Origin: Triatoma infestans
Taxonomy: Eukaryota > Arthropoda > Insecta > Hemiptera > Reduviidae
Direction: 5' to 3'
Length of the DNA: 64,000 nucleotides
Assembly (NCBI GenBank): GCA_011037195.1
Contig: JAAEAF010000651.1
Span: 22,555 to 86,554, forward strand
Made by a program: the position numbers and the translations under genes. The notes under the pieces are model-generated. The model had not been told where the DNA came from. It did no database searches and was given only the letters and a program-made list of their open reading frames with translations. Below, piece by piece: positions 21,879-33,365 of this stretch (within the stretch, counting starts at the first letter, position 1; every line of letters starts with the position of its first letter).

Positions 21879-22906
21879 ACTTTCTCTTACTCCTAGTAAG
21901 AGGAAGTATTGTAATCGTGTCAAATTTTCGATATAGAGTTTTTCACCGGACATATCCGTTTTGAGGTCCCCTGAGTCCAGAAAAAAAATGCGTTTTAGCA
22001 TAATGTTCTGTGTGCGTGTGTGTGTGTGTGTCGTGTGGTGTTGTGTATGTGTGTGTGTGTGTATGGTATGTATGTGACAGAATAGCTCAAAAACGAAAAA
22101 CCATAGAAAGTTGAAACTTGATATTCCGTTTAGGTATCACCGTGGGATCTGACACTACGTTACCTGTCAAAATTCCTCAACCGGAAGTACCACTTTACTA
22201 GTTGGATTTTTTACTTTTTTGCAATTATCTCAAAAATGACTCCAACGATTTTCTTAAAACTTCAAACATCAACCACACATACAAAGAGCTACAACTTTTA
22301 TTTGAAACATTTCTCCGAGAAAATGCATTGAAGGGCACTTTTGAGGGAGGGGTGGGGTTAGGTTTCCATCTAAAGTGCTATTTCAGTTTATTAGACAATT
22401 CTGTCATCTAAATAATGTTAATTAGAATTAAATATGTTGTTGAAATTCCGAGTTTGAAAAAAATCGGATAACCGGAAGTGCGTTTACTTTACCACTTTAC
22501 TAAATGATTTATTCACTTTTCGCAATTTTCTGAAAAATGGCTCCGACGATTTTTTTTGAAACTTCGTATATAAACTAAACATGCAAAGATCTACAACTTT
22601 TATCTAAAACATTTATCTGGGAAAAGTCTTTTAAGGGCACTTTTATAGGGTGGGGTTAGATTTTCATCAAAGTGGTATCCTAGTTCATTATACAATTCTA
22701 TCATCCAAACATAATTAGTTAGAAATAAATAGATGGCTGAAATTCCGAGTTTCAAGAAAGTTAGTAAACCGGAAGTGCGTTTTTACTGAACAGTTTTTTC
22801 AGTTTTCCACGAATTTCGTTAAATTTGGTACACAAACTATAAAATTTGTCAATTAGCATTTTGAGAACTGGAGTAAGAGAAAGTTGTGTGAGTGTTTCAC
22901 ACCAGA
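21879..22906 (+). mobile_element. ~1 kb ACTTTCTC element, two-module reference copy
   Basis: The clearest complete copy. The 5' end ACTTTCTCTTACTCC (21879-21893) is inverted at GGAGTAAGAGAAAGT (22870-22884), which is followed by a hairpin GTGTGA/TCACAC (22886-22902) and CCAGA before a T run. Directly after the 5' repeat is a second hairpin (CTTACTCCTAGTAAGAGG). A GT microsatellite lies at about 22012-22076. Two related modules of about 290 bp follow (22205-22480 and 22505-22775). The end structure matches what is described for Helentron-associated elements: asymmetric terminal inverted repeats, 3' hairpin, T-rich insertion site. There is no coding capacity. Confidence 0.75.
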
Positions 22907-22914
22907 TTTTTTTT

Positions 22915-24200
22915 CTTCTATATTTAATTAAATTTCATTTTCAACTGGCAATATTATTTGCTTTACTGAAATCCTTTTAAAGGATTTTATTATCTTATGC
23001 AATTTCTCGCTTTACATATAAGAGACATGTTAGAATTTAATAAAATTTCATTTAGATTTAGCTATCGTAAAAAGTGAGGTGATACTAGATGCCAACACAA
23101 CCCAGACATGGTCATAAAATTCTTGGCGCCCTAAGACAGAAGGGGGAATTGCAGTATTCTTAAAGAATAGTAGTGTGTTCACACCCACTTGAAAGCTAGA
23201 TATCTCTCTCACGCTCTCTCTACACTGTCTTACACATACACACACACACACATGTATATATATATAAAATAGTGATGGCATTTCTACACTTTTACTACAG
23301 TCGTATTAGCCAAGCACTATGTTCAAGTTGTGAAGAGAGATAGTTTCTGTTGCACGTTTACATCACAATTATTTTACACATATATGCAAAAGCTAGTATT
23401 CACCTATTTTATTGTTTAAATTAAATTCTCGCATCGTAAATTAATTCTGATTATTTATTGTAATTCTGTTTAATTATATATGAAAATTATATTAGCATAT
23501 TTGGAACAAATGAATAATGGTAAAAAATATAAAAAGTAAAAAAAAAAGTGAAATGTTTAATTTTTAAAAAATACTGTAATGTTTAAATAGAGAAAATTTA
23601 AATAAATTCGTATTTAATTTAAATATTCATTAATTGAATATTAAAGTCGGTAATTTGAAGAGGAGGAAGTACAATGTGATTTTTTTTTTTTTTAATATTT
23701 TCTTCCTTTTATTTTGTTAAAAATTTTTGATATCCTACTTTTAAAAGAAAGAAAAATTCCAAAATCGATAATCATGTTAATTTGGAAAAAGTGGAACTCA
23801 TCAATTTTATTGGTATTGACGATCGGATTCATATTTTTCCTTCATAATGAAAACAAAACGGATGTATAGTTTGTTTGTTACAAAAAGTATTTATCTATCA
23901 AAACAATGCTGGCCAGTGTTATGGAAGAAGCAAATGGAAAAATAGAAATAATTTGAAATTATGTTTATATTTTCAATAATCAGCAAAAAGTAAAAATGCA
24001 GGTACAAGGCACCGTTACAAGAGAGGTCGGGGAACTCGGGTCACTCTTGTCTTTTAACCCCTTCTAGAAATTAAATATACAAATGGCAGGTTTTTTAACT
24101 ACCAAGAGGAGCATTATTTCATCAGTCTATTCCAGAACATTCAACCAGTAACATTCATTGTATTCAGAACGTGTCTCTCTCATTTCAAATTCAGTATGCC
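22915..24200. other. No recognised feature
   Basis: AT-rich sequence. The span 23045-23290 is less AT-rich and holds a short CA microsatellite (about 23233-23254), but no domain is recognised in its ORFs. Confidence 0.3.
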
Positions 24201-24204
24201 AATA

Positions 24205-24455
24205 CATAGATTGTAGATTTTTGTAGGGGATTATTGCATTTCAACCTGAAAGATCTTTTGTGACCTCCGCGGAGCCTACCCAGTGCATTGCCGGCCACTA
24301 TGCAGTGTTCTCTAGCTACAGACACCAATGTCCACTACTGGACAGTGAGCTGTAAGAGGCTTCTAGGAAGAAAAAAATCTCAGGGCAACATGCTGAATTC
24401 GAACCCGGGACATCAGCGTTGCTAGTCCAGCGCGCTACTACTGAGCTTAATCCCT
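24205..24455 (-). mobile_element. tRNA-derived SINE (type 1, copy c)
   Basis: Antisense copy with B box GGGTTCGAATTC (about 24396-24407) and the shared body. The tail (plus strand GTAGGGGATTATTGCA) matches copy a at 6.6 kb. The A box is decayed. Confidence 0.8.
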
Positions 24456-24479
24456 TCCTTCTCCTTTGGCTTAGGCCAG

Positions 24480-24960
24480 TTAACTAGGGATGGAAACCAT
24501 AGTGTGTGTACTGTGTTTGTCCTTGTCTGTAAAGGGTAGAGTGTATGTAGTTTAAGTGTATTGTATACTGTGTAATGGATGTTTGGGTGGAGAGAATCTT
24601 GGTCTGTTGATGAAATGAGAAGACTGGATTAACTATGTATAATAATAATAATGAGTGACGGTCTGCCTGGACTTTACAGTAGAGTGGTATGAGAATGACT
24701 CGAAGTGAACTATATTGAACTGTATTGAACTGTCTTCCCATTGACTGTCCGTCGCTGTATTTACACAGTTCCCCTACTCCAGTCTGAGAGAGTGGTTGGG
24801 TTCGTTTCTCTTCTCTTTACTCTCTTTGGTTGCTGTTACAACTGTAGTGATGAATGTGCATGGATTACTGAGCTCTGTGGTAACCCTTGGGGTCGCTACT
24901 CCCCAAGTAACTGTATCCAACAAATACCTCTTGCGGGCATGCCAATACATACGTGTTTTA
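24480..24960 (-). repeat. LTR-like repeat (tentative)
   Basis: A less AT-rich stretch between a SINE and an AT-rich flank. On the minus strand it begins near TGTTGGATACAGTTACTTGG (about 24925) and shares about 80 bp with 4984-5065. The length and the TGTTG start suit an LTR, but no matching end or TSD was found. Confidence 0.35.
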
Positions 24961-25044
24961 ATTTGAAGAACTTGAATAAAAAAAATTTTTTTTTAATACA
25001 AATATTAAGTACAAATTTCTATATATTTATGAGCATATTATTGT

Positions 25045-25250
25045 GAAGTATTTAAATTCATTTAGTGATAATATATTTATTTTAAAACAGTGGTGATTTC
25101 TTATTTGTTTCTTAATGACTTCTCTCTTCTCTCTAAAACATACAATGGCTTCTCTCTTCTCTCTAAAACATACACACTCATAAACCTTTTCAATACCGCT
25201 CACGCTACACACAACACAAATCTATACATCTACTCAAATACATTCAAGTC
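25045..25250 (-). repeat. Dispersed repeat shared with 44.34-44.48 kb
   Basis: The minus strand contains TTATGAGTGTGTATGTTTTA and AGAAATCACCACTGTTTTA, also present on the plus strand at 44385-44465. A 29-bp piece around AACATACAATGGCTTCTCTC is duplicated here. Probably part of an LTR; at 44.3 kb the same repeat interrupts a LINE. Confidence 0.55.
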
Positions 25251-25632
25251 AAATAAATAAATGATATTTGGTGGTTTTGTTTATTATACCAATGCTGGAT
25301 CTTCTGAGAAATTATTGGGAGAATGTAATAAACGAGAAAACGACAGCCGAATAAAATTAGTACAGTGTAAGGAGAAGGGGTGCACCTAAATAAGGCAGCA
25401 TTTTGATTTAAACTGTTTTAAACAAGATCTTTCTGTTGTCTATGATGATAAATGTGTGAAGCAGGATCCGTATGCGACCATTGGAGGTTATCTACCAAGT
25501 AACACCATAAATGGTGTTTCAAAAAAGTTTAACTTCGTTCACTAAATTTTCTTTAATAAAAATTTTTCTATTATACAAATGATTGTAGAAAAAAAAAAAA
25601 AAAATATTTTTAACAAAGTCAACAATCATGGA

Positions 25633-25634
<2 letters not shown>

Positions 25635-25675
<41 letters not shown>
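25635..25675. repeat. CA dinucleotide microsatellite
   Basis: A pure (CA)n run of about 19 units. Confidence 0.95.
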
Positions 25676-25678
<3 letters not shown>

Positions 25679-26184
25679 AAGAGAAATTAAACTTAGTGTA
25701 CAAAATATCTAGTTTAATCCAATTTTATCAATATATTGTTATTTAAATGCACAAATCAAATTCCTGCCAATTTTTGACGTTTTCTTTTCTTTTTTCTTTT
25801 TTTTTACTTCGTGTGAGAAAAGAAGTCTCACGCAAACTATTGGAGACTAGTACTTCCGTGCACCATATCTTCTCAACAATACAGTATTTTTTTTTATTTA
25901 TTTTTTTTTTTTTTTACAGTCCAATAAAAAAGGGGGTGGAGCAAACTTTACTGACTATACATATCAAACATTGATCAGAGACAAAAACACTCCCCCTTCT
26001 AAACATAATAAGTTAGTATATGAATCTGATATGTAGTAAGTATTTTTAAATATTCGATACTATTATTGGACGAAACTATCTAAGAAGCCTTGATGATACT
26101 AAAAACAAGAGCAACAACAAAAAGAAAGAAACAAGATGTTGCTGAAAAATTCATATTTAAAATGATGCTGAAACAATAAAAGTT

Positions 26185-26841
26185 TGTAATAGGGGTAAGG
26201 ATTTAAAAAGGGCTCTGTAGTGGAATCGTTTATTGTGATTCCTGAGGTAAGTAGTAGATGTCTTGAAGAGGGCGGAAATTAGTTTAGAGATTTTTGTAAG
26301 TTAGTGCTCGAATTATTAACAGGGATTTTATAAAAATAGACTGTATTTGAACAATAATTTAAATTTAAAAAATGGTAACTATTAACAAGAAATACTTAGA
26401 AATAAATAGAAGATAAATAACTAATAAATTAGAATGATTAAGGTAAATGAACTAAGATGCACAACTAAAGAGTTAAGTATAAATAAAAACTGTATAGAGA
26501 CGCGTAAACTGCTGCTCCTATATGAAGACGTATTGAAGTATAATCGTATAATCATCCCCTCTTCCAATGGGGCGAGTTTATATATCAGTGGTGGCCACAC
26601 CCACACCACGGCATCTGTCCTAGTGTGCGACCTTGGTTAGTTTGGTGACCACCGATTTAGATCAGTGGCCCGCCTTAGCGGTGCTTGCTTTGATGTAAGG
26701 GTATTTACCCTTGGTTTGTTTGTTTGGCCGCGGCTTTGTCTTGAAGTCAGGCAGCTGGCTAGGCCACTAGTTGTAAATTATTCTTCCTTTGTTATCTGTT
26801 GTGAAGGTTTGACATTGCTATGACTTTGCCATGTCATTACA
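26185..26841 (-). mobile_element. Solo LTR, gypsy type, related to 63.5 kb
   Basis: Reads on the minus strand from TGTAATGACATGGCAA (ending at 26841) to CCCCTATTACA (26185), so the ends are TGTAAT/ATTACA. Internal blocks (CCAAGGTCGCACAC, a GATATATAAACTCGCC TATA-like box, GGAAGAG) match the LTR starting at 63464. No internal retroelement sequence follows and no clean TSD is seen, so this is a solo or degraded LTR. Confidence 0.7.
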
Positions 26842-27144
26842 GCTCCTTCGAAATAACGGGTCAATGTGCAAATTAGTTCGATATTTTAAATGCGTAAACA
26901 AGGAAATTCTAGACCAAATGGCCAAAGTTCAAAATTTCAGAATTAGTCATACCTTATCAAGAAAATAAAAAAATTATTCTCTAAACTTGTTGCCTCTTGA
27001 AAAGTAAAAGTTGAAATGGTAAAAAAAAAAAAAAAACCATAACTGCTTTGGTTTTCATGTAAAATACTCAAAATTGGAAGTTAAATATTCAAAATACTTC
27101 AAAAAAATGCTTGTTGCAAAAATGCTTGTTTTGATTTGATTTTT

Positions 27145-28106
27145 ACTTTCTCTTACTCCTAGTAAAAGGAAGTATTGTAATCGTGTCAAATTTTCGATAT
27201 CGTGTTTTCACCGGAAATATCCGTTTTGAGGTCCCCTGAGTCCAAAAAATTGGTTCTTAGCAAATGGTGTGTCTGTGTGTGTGTATCTGTATGTGTATGT
27301 GTATGTGAACAGCATAGCTCAAAAACGAAAAACCGTAGAAAGTTTGACAGATCTGTCAAAATTCCTCAACCAAAAGTACCACTTTACTAGTTCGTTTTTT
27401 TTACTTTTTTGCGTTTTTCTCAAAAATGGGTCCGACGATTTTCTTTAAACTTGGTCCATCAACTACACATACAAAGAGTCATGACTTTTATTTGAAACAT
27501 TTCTCTGGGAAAATTCATTTAAGGGCAGTTATGGGAAGGGGTGTGCTTAGGTTTACATTTAAAGTGCTAATTCAGTTTATTAGACAATTCTATCATCTAA
27601 ATATTGTGAATTAGAATTGAATATGTTGTTGAAATTCCGAGTTTGAAAACAATCGGATGACCGGAAGTGCGTTTACTTTACCACTTTATTAAATGATTTT
27701 TTTCACTTTTTCGCGATTTTCTCAAAAATGGTGTCGACGAATTTTCTTGAAACTTCTTATATAAACTAAACATACAAAGATCTACAATTTTTATTTAAAA
27801 CATCTCTCTGGGAAAATTCATTTAATGGTAATCTTAGGGCAGGGGTTGGGTTATGTTTTTCTCTAAAGTGTTATCATAGTTGATTATACAATTCTATCAT
27901 ACAAACAAAATTAATTAGAAATAAATAGATGGCCAAAATTCCGAATTTCAAAAAAATTAGTAAACCGGAAGTGCGCTTTTACTGAACAGTTTTTTTTTCC
28001 AGTTTTCGACGAATTTCATTAAATTTGACACACTAACTATAAAATTTGTCAATTATAATTTTGAGAACTGGAGTAAGAGAAAGTTGTGTGAGTGTTTCAT
28101 ACCAGA
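27145..28106 (+). mobile_element. ~1 kb ACTTTCTC element, two-module copy
   Basis: Both ends are intact: ACTTTCTCTTACTCC at 27145-27159, and GGAGTAAGAGAAAGT (about 28070-28084) followed by a hairpin and CCAGA. It has a GT microsatellite at about 27266-27306 and two modules (27415-27665, 27710-27970). A segment after the microsatellite is deleted compared with the 21.9 kb copy (direct join at AGAAAGTTTGACAGATCTG). Confidence 0.75.
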
Positions 28107-28659
28107 TTTTTTTTTTTTTACATAACTTTTTCTGCAGCGTGCTGCATAAAACCGCATGTAATGTGTCCTGTCATTTTGTTCAGGATTATTCTAATATAAT
28201 ATGTAATTTGCCAAATTTTCACCAAAAAAAAATTAATCAACACTACGTGAAAAGAAGGCGTTTTTAAAATTTCAAAGTCAATGTTTTTAATAAAAAAGAT
28301 TAAATTAGTTATAATATACTCTTGTTTTAATAAAATAGGTCTGCCAATTTGATGGGCCAGGTCAAGTGAACACTGAGGTGGCGGATTAACGATGCTCTGA
28401 CAGGTTTAAAAAGTGACAGTAAAAGATCAAATTGCCAACAGTCTACACCAGATTCACCATTATATCACAAGGACAGGCAAACAAATTCAAAAATGGTTCG
28501 AAGCATTTTAAGTAGGCTTTAATTATTTCATGGTCGATCGACACTTGATGAATGTATAGCTGGATATCCAATTTTTGAAATTTAGCCTACTTGCTATGGT
28601 TTAGTAATAAATGCCATGATAGTGCACCACCATTTGAGTGGACACTTTTGTGAAGTGAA

Positions 28660-29490
28660 ATTGATGTTGTATGTGTTTTGTATGCGCTCCCCATCACACA
28701 CATTTGTTTTGTGTGTGTGTGTGTGTGTGAACAAAATAACCCCAAATCCGAGAAATCACAGGAAGTTCAAACTTAGTGTCACTGATTAGGTAACAGCTCC
28801 ATATCTGACAAGAGAGTTTTACATTAACAACAAATATGACTTTACTAGAAGAGGTTTCTTCGTTTTTTTTTTAAACTTTCTCGAAAAATGCTTCTTCGTT
28901 TTTTCATTAAATGTCGAATGCTTATCGAAATGTCGAATACTTATCAATTTCATTAGAAACATTTTTCGGAAAAATTGATTTTTAAGAACTCTGGAAGCAT
29001 GTGAGTTACCTTTATCTTTGTAGTCCTCACGCGTTGGTCTAGTGGTGACTAGCGCACTCGCCTTTCATGTGAGAATTCAGGGTTCGATTGCCGTGAGGGC
29101 AAAATCGGTGTTGGCCCAGTATTGTGATTAAAAGTGGGAAGCCACAGTTAGTAGCGCCCTAGGTAGCGAACAGCGTGGGAACTGCGGCGTGCTTACCATG
29201 CCCCCCCCATTCAAATCGCCGTCTAGCAAGCTTTGGCCCTTCATGGGCTGTTGCAGCATAGGTTTTTTTTTTTTAATTTTTTTATTTATTTGTAACTGCC
29301 GTTAAACTTTGCTAAGGATGTAAGACAGATTCAGATAGTCCAAGTATAATCCCCAACATGATTATTCATTTTTTAATTCAAGCACAACTAAAAGAGTAAT
29401 ATAACGTAAGTTTAATAAAAATTTAATAATTGAAAATGTAATATTGCAACTAGGGAAAGCTGTATGAGTTTTTCATACAAGATTTTGTGT
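28660..29490 (+). mobile_element. Diverged ACTTTCTC element split by a SINE
   Basis: A microsatellite (GT)n at about 28711-28729 is followed by GAACAAAATAACCCCAAA and the conserved AGTTCAAACTTAGTG block, one module, and a 3' end AGGGAAAGCTGTATGAGTTT ending near 29485. The tRNA-Glu-like SINE at about 29016 is inserted in it. Confidence 0.6.
29016..29275 (+). mobile_element. tRNA-Glu-derived SINE (type 3)
   Basis: The head folds as a tRNA: acceptor-like stem CCTCACG/CGTGAGG, an A box TTGGTCTAGTGG, an anticodon arm CTCGC/GTGAG with 7-base loop CTTTCAT giving anticodon TTC (Glu), and a B box GGTTCGATTGC. A non-tRNA body follows (GGGAAGCCACAGTTAGTAGC and beyond), then a T-rich region. The body and the damaged T arm argue for a SINE rather than a functional tRNA gene. 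Confidence 0.7.
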
Positions 29491-29499
29491 TTTTAATAA

Positions 29500-30520
29500 T
29501 ACGAACTAGGAAAATGAATGCAAGAGAGAAAAAAAATATTATACTCTCTATATATATTTACTTCATACAGTTATTTCAGCTGGGACCAGATTGTGATGAT
29601 TAAGTTTCGTTGTTCGGTAATGCAGGCTGAAGTAAAATGTATATTTCTTAATGAAGTACTTAGTTTTATAACAAAAGTTGGTATATGTATACTTATAACA
29701 TTAAATATAATGACAAAGCTATATATATATAAAGATGGTAGAAATATATATACGAGTAGTTCACTTAAAACATTTGCTTATAAAGAAGAAATCTCAGACA
29801 GCAGAGCCATTACTGCTCGACGACAGAAGCTTAAGGTAATGTTTGAGGCGGTGAATATGTCGTATATGTTCAGTAGGTCCATTTGTCAACCTTGTGTATA
29901 CTCTCCGTATGGGTATGGTGCTTGTACTCTGTTAGCTAGGGAGGCTAGGTGGAGGTTATACTGAGGATACCTCGTTGGTGAGAACAGACGAGAGTTCTGT
30001 GTGCGTGTGTGTATGTACGTGCGCTGTGTGTGTGGAAAAGGATCTTGGTTTACGCTCACAGGGATTTATGTAACAAATGTAGCAGAGAGGGTAAACCAAG
30101 CTGGGCTATATTGGGTGTACCCATGTACTAGTTTACCAGTGTTAGTATGTATATACATACATACCAAAAGGATACCACAGTCATGTACATGTGTGTCTAG
30201 TGTGTAAACGCAAGTGTGTAGACCGGAACATATAGACATCTTTCATCGATATCTCTCTATCGTGTGACTACCTACTTCCTTCTTATGCCATATTTCAACC
30301 CTTTTGTTATTCCACAACTCTCAGTCATATCCTAATGTATTGATGTTCACATTTTCTTTCAAGTATAATGAATGTTTCGTATCAACTATCTACAATTATA
30401 CTGGATAAAATTTAATCTTTGAAATTATATTGAATAATAAGCCAATATAAATTTATTATGGTGATTTATTTATTAGTGAATGGCATTCAAGTTTTATTTA
30501 AGACTGACCTATAGAATGAC
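29500..30520. other. Unassigned stretch, moderately complex sequence
   Basis: Less AT-rich than its surroundings at 29780-30240 and apparently not repeated in the window. A 148-codon ORF (29518-29964) shows no recognised domain. A perfect 10-bp inverted repeat CTTGGTTTAC/GTAAACCAAG spans 30044-30100. Confidence 0.3.
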
Positions 30521-30524
30521 CAGC

Positions 30525-31525
30525 ATTCGCAACCTGCAACTCGGACACAAATCCGAGGGGCATGGGAAAATATTCGGGGAATTGGAGAAAATCCCACAGT
30601 TTTGTATGGAAGTAAATCTAATGAACCCGACATATATCTTTCAATCAAATTTCCGGGTGACAACCTCACGAGCGGACGTTATCTACGGCACTGGCCGAAA
30701 CACGAGTAACATTGAAATCGTAGCATATACAGATGGCTCCCAGACCTGTGCCGGTATCGGGCTGGCGTGCTTAATAGGTGCGCTGGTGTCGGCATGGAAG
30801 CATGGTCTTATATCTCATGGTCTTTCAGGCTGAAATCTTCGCCATTTTAAATTGTGCCCAATATCTTTGGGATAAGGACGTAACGAGTAAGGGAATTGCG
30901 ATCTTCTGTGATAGCCAAGCCGCAATAAAGATGATGTAAGCTTGATGAAGGCAAACTGCAACAGGTTGAGGATTGTTAAAGAATGCCGTGAACAGTTAGA
31001 ACCTCTACCAAACCACAATAGCCTTCGGCTTGGCTGGGTGCCGAGGTTCAAAGGCATTCAAGGCAACGAAGAGGCCGACAGGCTGGCAAAGGAGAGCGCC
31101 TCACGAACGCCTATTGGTCCGGAGCCTTTCTGCGGCATCTCGTACAGACTGCCAGTGGGGCCATTGAAAAATGGCTAACACCAAAATATTGCGGGGCTGA
31201 GGAAATATAAGATTTTCTTGGAGGGCCCGTCAAAGACTCGCACAACCTATCTCCTCGGCAGAACAAAAGTGAAGCTAAGGAGAATTACTGCCCTAGGGCA
31301 TTGTCTTTTGAGGAAGCACCTGCAAAATATGGGTCTCCTTGCGGACCCACTTTGCAGTAAATGCCGCCAAAAGGATAAGACACCACCTTCTTGGAGAGTG
31401 CGTACATTATGCTCGCAGACGATTCCTGAAATTTGGCGCCTACATTCTGGAGCCGAAGGCGGGATCAGAAATTTCATTTGCCTCAGCAAGGCGTTCCTTA
31501 ATGATACAGGGCTGATGTGAGGCGT
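30525..31525 (+). pseudogene. LINE ORF2 C-terminus with RNase H, broken
   Basis: Motifs in order across frames: VAYTDGSQTCAGIG near 30720 (first RNase H Asp), AEIFAILNCAQYLWD near 30835, AIFCDSQAAIKMM near 30900, LGWVPRFKGIQGNEEADRLA near 31030 (normally GH in place of RF), and ITALGHCLLRKHLQNMGLL plus CSKCRQKDKTPP near 31280-31390 (zinc knuckle). Several frameshifts and a changed last motif mark it as dead. R1/Jockey group. Confidence 0.85.
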
Positions 31526-31756
31526 TCTACGGGGTACCAATGGGCTCGCTCAGCCGTGGTCTAAGTGCTGAAACTCTTTGAAGACCGCGGGTTCTAGAAT
31601 AGAAATTTTAAATCTCTTTTAGGATTCATAATTGACACTAGCTTACACAACACTGATGTGGGAATGAGAGTAGATTCAGTCTACAATTATTAACCCAACA
31701 CATTTAGTTAACATTTATGAACAAACACAGCTATATGATCTTCTATTGCTGGTACA

Positions 31757-31940
31757 GGGGAAAGGGATTAATTTGCTCAGTGGTAACGTGCTTGACTAGC
31801 AACACGTTCGAATCCAGCATGGTTGCCGTTAGATTTTCTCTTCCTTGGAGCCTCTACAGCTTACTGCGGTGATGGACAGTGTTGTCTATAGCTACAGAAC
31901 ACTGCTCGGAGGCGGCTCATAAACCAAATAATTTTTTACT
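31757..31940 (+). mobile_element. tRNA-derived SINE (type 1, copy d)
   Basis: Head with TTTGCTCAGTGG (A box region) and CGTTCGAATCC (B box, about 31806-31816), then the shared body (CTCTACAGCTTACTG, GATGGACAGTGTTGTCTATA). The 3' tail is truncated compared with copies b and e. Confidence 0.8.
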
Positions 31941-32559
31941 GCCGGTATAAAAAGTCTATAAATGGATGGGAGAAATATAAAAATATATTAGCGGGGTAAG
32001 TCGAAGTATTGGTCAATTATGAGATTAATTAATAACACCATTTTAAAACCGTAACCACGTTTCACAGAGTGACACTCAAGTTTTATTTAAGTATTTTTTT
32101 TGTTTTGTATATATATATAGTGACAACTCGTTAACGAATGATCCTGCTGACGAATATTATTTTCAATATCTTTCGGACTCGGCTAACGAATGTTCTTAGT
32201 GGTTGCGCACTAACATGAAGCAGCAAACATGAACGGTCGGACTGCTGCAAATATAAGATGTGGAATTTCCCAGTTTTGAATTTGCTGCTGAAAATGGAAC
32301 ATTGTGTACAAGATAGTGTCCTTGGGCAACCATTAAATGTAGAGATAAATGAAATAGATGTGGAAGAATTAGTTGAAGAACACACAATCAAAAGATCAAA
32401 CAACAGAAGATATTGATGAGCTGAAAAAGCATCTGAAATCTGGTAAGAGACAAGAAAGATAAACAATCAAAGATTGAGGACAGCAATAAAAAGAGAAGAA
32501 TGCCAACAGCTGACATTAAAATAATGCTACACTATTGGGAAGAGTTTGAATGCGGCTCG

Positions 32560-32900
32560 AATGATTTTCTTTCATACACATGGATGTAAGACTTTAATTT
32601 GAAACTTTTTCCAGGGAAAACTGATTTACGAGGGTTTTTGTAGGAGGGTTGGGATTATTTTTCCTCTAAAATCATTTCAGTTTATCATACCATTCATCTA
32701 TAGAATAATACATAGAATTAACTGTGAGGCTAAAATTCAAAGTATGAAGAAAATCGGGTCACCAGAAGTGCAACTTTACTACTTAACTTTATTTAGTTTT
32801 TTGCAACTTTTCCATAAAGACACCAACAAGTTTCATAACCATACATAAAAAAAAGTTGTATTTGAAATTCGTCTTCTATAGCTACAGCCAGGTTCCCTAA
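32560..32900 (+). repeat. Partial ACTTTCTC element (module only)
   Basis: One module of the dispersed element is recognisable (GGGAAAACTGATTTACGAGG, TCCTCTAAAATCATTTCAG, AAATCGGGTCACCAGAAGTG). Neither end was found. It lies just left of a family B palindrome. Confidence 0.5.
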
Positions 32901-32930
32901 GATCTATACGTCAGTAACGAAAGTTTTCGT

Positions 32931-33248
32931 CAGAGACATTTTCCGTGGTAGCCTGCTTCATTTTGTGGTCATCGACTGGTTTCAGGCGTTCCCCCATCTT
33001 CAGGATGCGTTTTTTAGACAGTGTGACAACACAGACTTGCACAGAGCAGACTTAGTTTCACACTGTGTGTGCAGACTGAGTGTGAAACTAAGTCTGCTCT
33101 GTGCAAGTCTGTGTTGTCACACTGTCTGAAAAACGCATCCTGAAGATGGGCGAACGCCCGAAACCGGTCGATGACCACAAAATGAAGCAGGCTACCACGG
33201 AAAATGTCTCTGATGCTTTCCAGCTCTGCGGAACCAACCACCACTACA
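32931..33248. mobile_element. Palindromic hammerhead element, family B (copy B2, reference)
   Basis: A 318-bp near-perfect palindrome bounded by the 12-bp TSD GAAAGTTTTCGT (32919-32930 and 33249-33260). The arms are about 140 bp. The right arm extends further at its end (CAGCTCTGCGGAACCAACCA) than the left, as if one arm were 5'-truncated. The right arm carries an intact hammerhead-like motif on the plus strand and the left arm a slightly altered one on the minus strand. No ORF. Confidence 0.82.
33136..33175 (+). ncRNA. Hammerhead-ribozyme-like motif, family B
   Basis: Stem I CATC (33136-33139) pairs with GATG (33170-33173). The core CTGAAGA (33140-33146) and one unpaired T come next, then stem II GGGC/GCCC with a GAAC loop (33148-33159) and GAAA (33160-33163). 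The palindrome ACCGGT (33163-33168) stands where stem III would be, then C at 33169, the predicted cleavage position. A self-complementary stem III without a loop is the arrangement that favours dimeric hammerheads. The extra T is non-canonical. Other copies are near 50220-50257 and 59138-59175. Confidence 0.65.
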
Positions 33249-33365
33249 GAAAGTTTTCGTATTATTTTAATTAATATTGCTATTTTCCCAGATTATTGCT
33301 ATAAAATTAGTATTTATTTATGTAGATATTTCTGCGTGTAGCAGTGTTTTTGATTTCGTAAATAT

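Noticed and set aside
26185..26841. TSD for the 26.2 kb LTR
   Set aside because: Flanks AGTT and GCTC do not match, so no duplication is claimed.
29016..29090. A tRNA-Glu gene
   Set aside because: The cloverleaf is partly intact, but the T arm is damaged and a SINE body follows, so it is scored as a SINE head. The same reasoning applies to the heads near 300 and 40420.
29518..29964. 148-codon plus-strand ORF as a gene
   Set aside because: No domain, AT-biased composition and microsatellite-like segments; consistent with a chance open frame.
32131..32466. 111-codon minus-strand ORF near 32.3 kb
   Set aside because: The plus strand reads weakly like a decayed Tc1/pogo-type transposase-derived segment, but motifs were too poor to call and the minus ORF looks like its shadow.
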